From NCBI RefSeq assembly GCF_022965805.1, contig NC_133101.1:15781054-15845053 (forward strand): a stretch of DNA of 64,000 nt. Reading direction: 5' to 3'. Below, piece after piece: positions 56,674 to 64,000 of the stretch. The notes under the pieces are model-generated. The model was not told where the DNA came from. It did not search any database and saw only the letters and a program-made list of their open reading frames with translations. How positions within the stretch are numbered: position 1 is the first letter of the stretch; each line of letters opens with the position of its first letter. This stretch comes from Primulina eburnea (taxonomy: Eukaryota > Streptophyta > Magnoliopsida > Lamiales > Gesneriaceae). Both the position numbers and the translations under genes were made by a program.

Positions 56674-58023
56674 TGTAGTATCCCGATGCCTAATTTGAGT
56701 TAATTATTGGATTAATTATATTTCGGTGGGATCGGAAGGACCGAACAGGGTTCGGATCGTCCGATCAGGGTTCGGATCGTCCGATCAGGATTCGGATCGT
56801 CCGAGACAGGTGGCTGGACCCGTGGAAGACATGCAGGATTCGGATCGTCCGATCAGGGTTCGGATCGTCCGAGACAGGTGGCTGGACCCGTGGAAGACAT
56901 GCAGGGTTCGGATCGTCCGATCATGGTTCGGAAGGTCGGAAGTGTACCGGATCGGATCTTCCGAAGTGGATCGGATCTTCCGATCGTTGACTATAAATAG
57001 AGGCGCGAGGCTTCACTTTTTACTCGCCAATTCCGAGTGTTCCAGAGCATTTTAGTCGTTTCTGATGGGTTTCTAGTCTTTTCCCGAGGTTCAGGCACTA
57101 GCGGGGAGCTACTGGTTTTGTAGCGGAGCTGTGCTCTAGTTGGGAGCTAGCGGTATCAGTGGGCTGACTACGGACGCAGGCTTGAGTCTAGGGCTGATTG
57201 CTAGGATCTACTGGTTTGAGGTACGAAAGTACTATCCGAGATATCCTGGTCGAGTATACATTCTTATATGTGTTGCATGATTATTTGCTGCATTGATATA
57301 TGTTATATGATGCATGCTATTATGTCACGCTTATTGCTGCATGTTACATTTCATCTTGAGCCGTATCTCTTTCGAGATAGTCTTTATTGTTGAGCTGTAT
57401 CTCTTTCGAGATAAGCTATATCTTGTGGGGCCGCTCAGCCCTGTCTTGTCTTGTGGACGCATGGACACCGAGAGTACACAGTGGCCGACGGGTCCGGAGG
57501 GCTTCGGTGATCCGGGACATTTTAGGTCCACGTCTGATCTTGTAGTGGATGTAGTGACCCAGAGGAGTACCGCGCGGTACTATCCACTTGGCGCCTCTAG
57601 ACTGAGCATTATTGAGATCTTTTGTGACTCCTGTTTCTTGACTACCCTGGTATCATATCATAGCATGTGCATTTCATATAGGCTTGTATACTCATGCTTT
57701 TGTACTGGGCGTTCTTATCGCTCACGTCCTCGGTTTTGTTTATCTTGGACACCCCATTCCCACGGGGCAGGCCTCAGGTTGGATGGCTCAGGAGGAGGAT
57801 GAGGAGGACGTGGAGTTGCCGGTTGAGTTATTTCTTCAGTACTGCTTTGTTTCGATATGGTTGTACCGCATACTTTCATTTTAGTTTGAGTTGTTCTGGA
57901 TTTCGATTGGGTTGTATATCTATCTTTTGTTGACCTTTTCCGCCATTATCTCTGATTGTATTAATTAAGTTAATTGCATGTTTAAATCTTGATTAGTAGG
58001 TGATTCTGGAACGGGTCACTACA
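56674..58023 (+). repeat. E3 right (3') LTR
   Basis: 1,350 bp. Compared with the left copy it has one more 20-bp TTCGGATCGTCCGATCAGGG unit near 56770 and one more cttgt near 57450. The TATA box is at 56992. Confidence 0.95.
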
Positions 58024-58028
58024 GCTAC

Positions 58029-58447
58029 CGCGGGTGCGGTCCCTTGTGCACCGCGGGTGCGCTATGCTCACGGCCTCAAAACCAAAATCTCATGCTCGAC
58101 GACCGCGGGTGCGGTGAAATCCTTACCACGGGTGCGGTGCACTCTACACCGCGGGTGCGGTGTGGCTTCGGCAAAATCACCAAAATTCTGAACATGAGAC
58201 CGCGGGTGCGGTGACTACCTGGAGCGCGGGTGCGGTCTGGTCACGACAAAGACAAACTCTTATGCAACTAAAATCGAACCGCAACGCTGATATCATACAA
58301 CCACAAACAATGATCATCAATAATACCACAAAACAACAATAACCAACCCTACTATAACCCATAGACACAACTCTTAACATTTAAATCAAATAACCCAATA
58401 AACATACGAGACTTAAACCGTACCGTACACCAGGCTCGGCTATTACA
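58029..58447 (-). repeat. E4 left (3') LTR, part 2, with dyad array
   Basis: It holds the ACCGCGGGTGCGGT array (58027-58236, overlapping the target duplication) and the LTR end ggctcggctattaca. It corresponds to 63524-63942. Confidence 0.92.
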
Positions 58448-58487
58448 ATCTCCCCTCCTTAGAGGAATTTCGTCCTCGAAATTGACG

Positions 58488-60848
58488 TCACTGCGCAAAC
58501 AACTCAGGATAATTCTCTCTCATCTCATCCTCTGGTTCCCACGTGGCCTCTTCGATCAAATGATTCCTCCAAAGGACTTTAACAATGCCGATCTTTTTGT
58601 TTCTTAATACTTTGACTTTGCGATCCAGAATCTGAACTGGAATCTCTTGATAAGTCAAATTCGGCGTCAAATCCAATGGCTCGTGGCGAAGAACATGGGT
58701 AGGATTAGCAATATACTTCCTGAGCATCGATACATGAAAAAAATTGTGAACTCTGTCAAGATCTGGCGGTAGGGCTAACCTGTAGGCTCGATCACCAACT
58801 CTGTCCAAAATCTCAAATGGACCAATAAATCTCGGACTCAACTTGCCCTTCTTGCCAAACCGCATCACACCCTTAAGAGGCGCTATCTTTAGGAACACGT
58901 GATCGCCAACCTCAAACTGCAACGGCCTACGACGTACATCAGCATAACTCTTCTGTCTCGACTGCACTGTCTTCATCCTCTCATGGATAACAGCAACAAC
59001 ATCGGCCGTCTGTTGGACCAACTCTGGTCCCAACATCTTCCTCTCACCAATCTCATCCCAATACAAGGACGATCTACACTTCCTGCCATAAAGTGCTTCA
59101 TACGGTGCCATGTCAATCGTCGCTTGGTAGCTATTATTGTATGTGAACTCAACAAGAGGCAATTTGGAATCCCAGCTACCAGGATAATCAATAGTACAAG
59201 CTCTGAGAATATCCTCTAGAATCTGAATAACTCTCTCTGACTGACCGTCACTCTGGGGATGATAAGCTGTACTGAATGCTAACCGTGAACCCATAGCTCT
59301 GTGCAAACTCTTCCAAAACTCTGAAGTAAATCTAGGGTCACGATCAGACACGATCGACACTGGAACACCATGAAGTCTAACAATCTCTGCTACATACTCT
59401 TCGACATACTGGTTCATGGAGTACGTCGTCTTGACTGGAAGAAAGTGCGCTGACTTGATCAATCGATCAACAATAACCCAAATAGATTTAAAACCTTTCT
59501 GCGTCCTAGGAAGACCAGTCACGAAATCCATCGTAATATGCTCTCATTTCCACTGAGGAATCGGCAATGATAGCAATGTCTCAGCAGGTCTCTGATGCTC
59601 GATCTTCACCTGCTGACAAGTTAGGCACTGAGAAATAAACATGGCAATATCTTTCTTCATACTTGGCCACCAATATAGTCTACGAAGATCCTGATACATA
59701 TTGGTACTGCCTGGATGTATCGAATATGGCGCGGTATGTGCCTCAGTCAAGATGTCTCTACGAATATCATCACCTATATGAACACAAATACGGCCTCTGA
59801 AAGTCACCAAACCATCTCCATTCAATCCGAAATCTGAGTTACCTCTCTCCTCTGCTCTAGCTCTCAACTCTGTCAACTGAACATCATCAGTCTGCTCTCT
59901 ACGGATCCTGTCCGTCAATGTAGCCCGAATGACCAACGCTGAAAAGCGAGCAATGGTCCCCGGAACCACCAAAGCAATCTCATCTCGCTGCAAATCCATC
60001 AACAATGGCTTCTGAATCAAAGAACTCAAGGAACTCAACTTACGGCTCAAAGCATCCGCTACAACATTCGCTTTCCCTGGGTGGTAACTGATCGTCACAT
60101 CATAATCTTTGACAAGCTCTAACCACCTCCTCTGTCTCATATTGAGCTCTCTCTGAGAATACAAATACTTCAAACACTTGTGGTCCGTGAAAATTTCACA
60201 CTTTTCGCCATATAAGTAATGTCTCCAGATTTTCAAGGCGAAAACCACAGCTGCCAACTCCAAATCATGCGTAGGATAATTCTTCTCGTAGTCCTTCACC
60301 TGGCGAGAAGCATAGTCTATGACCTTACCACGCTGCATCAACACTGCACCAAGACCCTTCTTCGATGCATCAGTATACACAACAAAATCCTCAGAACCAC
60401 TGGGCAATGCAAGAAGAGGAGCTTTCGTCAACTTATCCTTCTACTCTTGAAATCCACTCTGACAATCATTGGACCACTCAAACTTCACAGTCTTCCTCGT
60501 CAGATTGGTTAATGGCAGGGCAATCTTAGAAAAATCTGAAATGAAACGACGATAACCCGCCAAACCAAGGAAACTTCGTACCTCTGAGATAGCGGTAGGA
60601 ATAGGCCACTTCTGAATCGCCTCAATCTTCACTGGATCAACAACTATACCATCCTTCGAAATGACATGGCCTAAGAAAGAAATCTGATCCAACCAGAACT
60701 CACATTTATTCAACTTGGCAAACAACTTCTTCTCTCTCAATAACTGGAGAACAACTCTGAGATGCTCTGAATGTAGCTCTCTGGTCTTGGAATAAATCAG
60801 TATGTCATCGATGAAAACAATGACAAAACTATCCAAATTGATAGCCAA
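58488..60848 (-). pseudogene. E4 pol remainder (RT catalytic part to chromodomain), two stops
   Basis: One frame starts in mid reverse transcriptase ([11 protein letters not shown], about 60830-60795). It passes through RNase H (Y-T-D-A-S, about 60370), the integrase finger (H-P-G-S...C-L-T-C, about 59715-59605), M-D-F-V-T (59530), S-D-R-D and Q-S-E-R blocks, and a chromodomain-like tail (E-E-A-T-W-E-P-E, about 58550). It ends at 58488.

In-frame stops are at 60441-60443 and at 59544-59546, where the expected Trp codon TGG reads TGA. The N-terminal part of the reverse transcriptase is deleted at the 60829-60848 junction. Confidence 0.88.
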
Positions 60849-62208
60849 ATGTCACCGTATTAGCAACATAATCAATCACTGCACGGTAGGTTGATAGCCA
60901 ATCCATGCCAAGAATAACATCAAATGCAACCATCGGGATAACAATCAAATCAGCAAAAACCACTCGCTCAACAATCTGAACAGAGCATGCATACACAATA
61001 GACGTCGGGCACAATACATCCCCCGAAGGCAAAACAACATTGAACTGGAGGGAAAGAACAGAAGGAACTATACCCAAAGATCTCAAAAATAATTCAGACA
61101 TAAAAGAATGAGTAGCACCAGTATCAATCAATGTCGTAGCTACTCTGCCTGAAATTAAAATAGTGCTAGAGATCACAGAAGAATCATGATTTATACCTTC
61201 TTTCGTCATCGTAAAGATGCGTCCCTGCACCTTCTCTTGGCTCGCTCCTCTTGGACAGTCTTTGGCAATGTGGCCTGCCGTGCCACAACGATAACAAGTA
61301 TGAGTGCCAAATCTGCACTCTCCTCGATGATGTCTACTGCACTTGGGACACAATGGTTTCTCAGGATCAGATGGGACTGTCGGTGGTCTAGGACTCGGCT
61401 CCATCTTGCCTTTCCCCTTGAAACGATCCTTGCCTCGCTGACTCGAACCCTGACTCCTCTGAGCAATGGCCTGATGCCTCGCCTGCCTCTCTCTAGCAAT
61501 GTCTTTTTCGTCTTGCTCGTCCAACAAAGCCTTAGACACGATCTCCTTGAAATTCATAGCTTTGGACATGTTGATGTCCCTTCTAATCTCTGCTCTAAGG
61601 CCTCGAATGAAATGAGAACCTTTATCTTTGTCATTGGAAGCAATGTACGGAGCAAATAGACAACCCTCCTCGAACTTCAGAATATATTCATCCACATTCA
61701 TGCTTCCCTGTCGAAGCTCCAAGAACTCCGTCACCTTCCTCGCTCGAAGTGCATCTCGAAAATACTTGTCGTAGAACAGATCGGTGAAATCTGACCACTT
61801 CAATGTCGATAGATCAACACCAACCTTGGTTGCATTCCACCATATGCGTGCGGCCTTGACCAACATGAATACTGCACAACTGATTCTGTCTTTATCTGCA
61901 TAATTGAGATGATCGAAGATCGCCTCAAGAGCCTTGATCCACTCCACGACAACTAATGGATCGATGGTCCTTGCATACTCTGGCGGATCCATCCTCTTGA
62001 AAGCAGAAAAGATGGCATCAGTACCAACAACTTGAGCAACTTGGCCTCTCCCTTGACCTCTGCCTTGGCCTGCACCTTGCAATCGCAACAACTGCTGGAT
62101 CTGCTCACTATGGACTTTGGCCTGCTCTTTCAACAACTTGCCGAACTCATCAACAACACTAGAGGAAGAACTATCCTCACCCTCTACGGCTTTTCTCTTA
62201 GGAGGCAT
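60829..62208 (-). CDS. E4 gag-protease, open frame of 459 aa ending at a deletion junction
   Basis: The start is the ATG at 62208 (M-P-P-K-R-K). Seen: a Gln/Gly-rich stretch; gag core W-I-K-A-L-E-A-I-F...W-W-N-A-T; a zinc knuckle [14 protein letters not shown] (about 61290-61250); and a protease with L-I-D-T-G-A-T-H (about 61120) and V-I-L-G-M-D-W-L (about 60920-60895).

The frame runs into the deletion and stops at 60829, just past the normal protease end. The element could thus still make gag and protease if transcribed, relying on other elements for reverse transcriptase and integrase (inference). Confidence 0.85.
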
Positions 62209-62324
62209 AGTCTACAATGTGCTCACAAAATACAAATCAATAGATAACAATGAATAGATGCAAAAGAAAACATACCCGGACAGTTGAAAGTAGACGAAGT
62301 CATATGCATTGGTCCGAAGAACCT

Positions 62325-62342
62325 GGCTCTGATACCACTAAA
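62325..62342 (-). other. E4 primer binding site
   Basis: TGGTATCAGAGCC on the minus strand, separated from the LTR by five bases. Confidence 0.85.
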
Positions 62343-63942
62343 TGTGACACCTTGACCCGATTTAATAAAATAACAGCGGAATTTAAAATTTTCTTTCAAA
62401 TGGAAGGAGGTTTCAAAATACATTTTCATAAAATCATCTACATCAAAAGTAAATACATGATCATTCAAATGATATAACAAAAATACAAAATATCATTCCT
62501 ATGATCATGTCCAAAATGCCAACAAAATCATCTTCCTTCCAACTTGGTATGCATATGACTCCGGTCTCACAATCAATGTCCCGGTCCGCCGCTCTTATCT
62601 ACATCACACGAAATAACTGAAATGAGTATAAAACTCAGCAAGTGGAACTCTTACATAGCAAAGAACATATCATACTCTGTAAAACATAGCTTTGAAATCA
62701 TAAAATACCATCAACTCTGAAACATGAATAACATAGCAATAGCATAACAATGAGATGGTATTTCTCTTTACTCTGGTTGGATTGATATCAATAGTAACTC
62801 TGTCTCTGGTGCTCGTATCCCATTGATATAAATCGACAACTCTGAGGGATATAAGCCTATGGTCGTTGATCAACTAATTGCATGCAATCTCTGACTATGT
62901 ATCTATCAATCCAATAAAACATTTAAACTCTCTCTGAGGCATTAAACCAAACACTTTGAATACTCTTTCTCTTGTATTCCCTTTTTGAACAATTGAGACA
63001 TATAGAAGTCTCTACTATACAACACAATGAATCCATACATACTATGAATCAAATGGAAGGGAATAGCATAATAAAACTCTTGAAATACAATACATATACT
63101 ATCATGTGAGCACAAAGGATGAAATTCCACTTACAACCACTTGGAACCTTGAATCTAAACTCTTGGTACACCACCTACAACAATAATCCATAAATAGCAC
63201 CATTAACAACTCAATAATAAAAAGCCCAAGTCAATTAATCCATAAAACCGACATATTCAACAAACCCATATCATCTCTCCTCCAAAACAAAGAAATAACA
63301 ACACCAAAAGCTTACCTTAGCTTCCTAGAACCAAGAAGAACTTCGATCTCAACTCAATAATCCAACAATAAGCTTAAATCAAAGAAAGGAAAGGAAGAAA
63401 TGAGGAACCCTAGCCTTCCCAAGGAGAGAAATCGAGAAATGAGGGAAAAGAAATGAGTAAAGGTAAACCAACCATCCAATTATATCACTTAAAATCTCGA
63501 AACACGACTTTGCTGTGCGCTACCGCGGGTGCGGTCCCTTGTGCACCGCGGGTGCGCTATGCTCACGGCCTCAAAACAAAAATCTCATGCTCGACGACCG
63601 CGGGTGCGGTGAAATCCTTACCGCGGGTGCGGTGCACTCTACACCGCGGGTGCGGTGTGGCTTCGGCAAAATCACCAAAATTCTGAACATGAGACCGCGG
63701 GTGCGGTGACTACCTGGAGCGCGGGTGCGGTCTGGTCACGACAAAGACAAACTCTTATGCAACTAAAATCGAACCGCAACGCTGATATCATACAACCACA
63801 AACAATGATCATCAATAATACCACAAAACAACAATAACCAACCCTACTATAACCCATAAACACAACTCTTAACATCTAAATCAAATAACCCAATAAACAT
63901 ACGAGACTTAAACCGTACCGTACACAAGGCTCGGCTATTACA
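62343..63942 (-). repeat. E4 right (5') LTR
   Basis: 1,600 bp, TG...CA, followed by the target duplication AAGCA. Confidence 0.95.
63477..63731 (-). promoter_or_regulatory. E4 5' LTR promoter: dyad array ACCGC-GGGT-GCGGT plus TATA-like box
   Basis: Seven dyads in 63522-63731 (five perfect over the ACCGCGGGTGCGGT core, two with end changes). Several are followed by companion blocks of the type 'gctcacggcc' or 'gcttcggca', as in E1. About 37 bp downstream on the minus strand is gtgatataattgg (63477-63489), a TATA-like sequence. Confidence 0.65.
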
Positions 63943-63947
63943 AAGCA

Positions 63948-64000
63948 GAAATTAAAACTTACCAAACTCACAAGATCATCAGAACCATAGAGTCGACTCA
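63948..64000. other. Sequence right of E4
   Basis: Only 53 bp; nothing can be said beyond its being the other side of the E4 target site. Confidence 0.3.

Larger units (their letters stand above)
50693..58023 (+). mobile_element. E3: young, apparently intact Ty3/gypsy chromovirus (Tekay-like)
   Basis: The LTRs are 50693-52017 (1,325 bp) and 56674-58023 (1,350 bp), TG...CA. The target duplication GCTAC is at 50688-50692 and 58024-58028. The primer site TGGTATCAGAGCA is at 52022-52034 and the polypurine tract (ttttaggggggga) at 56658-56670. The LTRs differ by one 20-bp array unit, one 5-bp repeat unit and, by eye, about four substitutions, so insertion is recent. A single open gag-pol fills the inside. 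It is nested in the E4 LTR. This is the only element of the window with all parts intact. Confidence 0.96.
49512..63942 (-). mobile_element. E4: Ty3/gypsy chromovirus, split by E3, with target duplication AAGCA
   Basis: The right (5') LTR is 62343-63942 (1,600 bp). The left (3') LTR is split into 49512-50692 and 58029-58447 (1,181 + 419 = 1,600 bp). The target duplication AAGCA is at 49507-49511 and 63943-63947. The primer-site complement ggctctgatacca is at 62325-62337. The polypurine tract (plus strand 'atctcccctccttagag') is at 58448-58464. Internal genes run leftward. The reverse-transcriptase N-terminal part is deleted and two stops interrupt pol, so E4 is not autonomous. Removing E3 and one copy of its target duplication restores an LTR of exactly the same length as the intact one. 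Confidence 0.95.

Noticed and set aside
63522..63731. CRISPR-like look of the ACCGCGGGTGCGGT arrays (short repeats with unlike spacers)
   Set aside because: This is plant DNA inside an LTR. Spacing is irregular, repeats are only 14 bp, and the same array occurs in both LTRs of each element.

Overview
This is plant nuclear DNA: spliced genes of plant-type families, AT-rich intergenic DNA, MITEs, and nested Ty3/gypsy LTR retrotransposons that fill roughly two thirds of the window. The host is a eudicot. A 'GTGAGAC...GTCTCAC' MITE family recalls repeats I associate with asterids/Lamiales, but that placement is a weak inference. No bacterial-type genes, rRNA, tRNA or CRISPR array are seen.

Layout. 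1-2.2 kb: AT-rich intergenic. 2.2-6.65 kb: a decayed Mutator-like (MULE) unit, with a plant mobile domain (PMD) pseudogene (+) converging on a MULE transposase pseudogene (-). Arrays of short inverted repeats lie before and between them. 6651-15588: a chromovirus (E1, minus strand) with two LTRs and a truncated extra piece of a second copy; it cuts the MULE transposase. 15857-27850: a complete but decayed Athila-type element (E2, plus, TSD TATAC) with one intact accessory ORF. 28-31 kb: an apparently intact host gene for a clade-D type 2C protein phosphatase (minus, four exons), with MITEs on both sides. 31848-37917: a decayed chromovirus (E5, minus). 38-42.5 kb: very AT-rich, with a Helitron-like terminus, a ~0.83-kb tandem triplication and a hAT-type MITE. 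43.1-43.4 kb: broken 3' exons of an Mpv17/PMP22 gene. 44-46.4 kb: an apparently intact polyamine/amino-acid permease (PUT-type) gene (minus, two exons). 47-48.8 kb: a long inverted repeat, a hAT remnant and a MITE. 49512-63942: chromovirus E4 (minus, TSD AAGCA) whose left LTR is split by a young, apparently intact chromovirus E3 (plus, TSD GCTAC, 1,472-aa gag-pol).

The most interesting signal is shared promoter architecture. In four of the five retrotransposons (E1-E4) a GC-rich, CpG-dense array of short dyads lies immediately upstream of the LTR TATA box. E1 and E4 use ACCGC-GGGT-GCGGT, E3 uses TCGGA-TCG-TCCGA, and E2 uses GCGCGC blocks in ~62-bp units. The E2 array recurs at an internal TATA box before the Athila accessory ORF. 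The E3 array differs by one 20-bp unit between its two LTRs, so it is changing in number. E5 has a clear TATA box and no array, which serves as an internal contrast.

All coordinates come from reading by eye. Family names rest on recognised motifs, not on searches.
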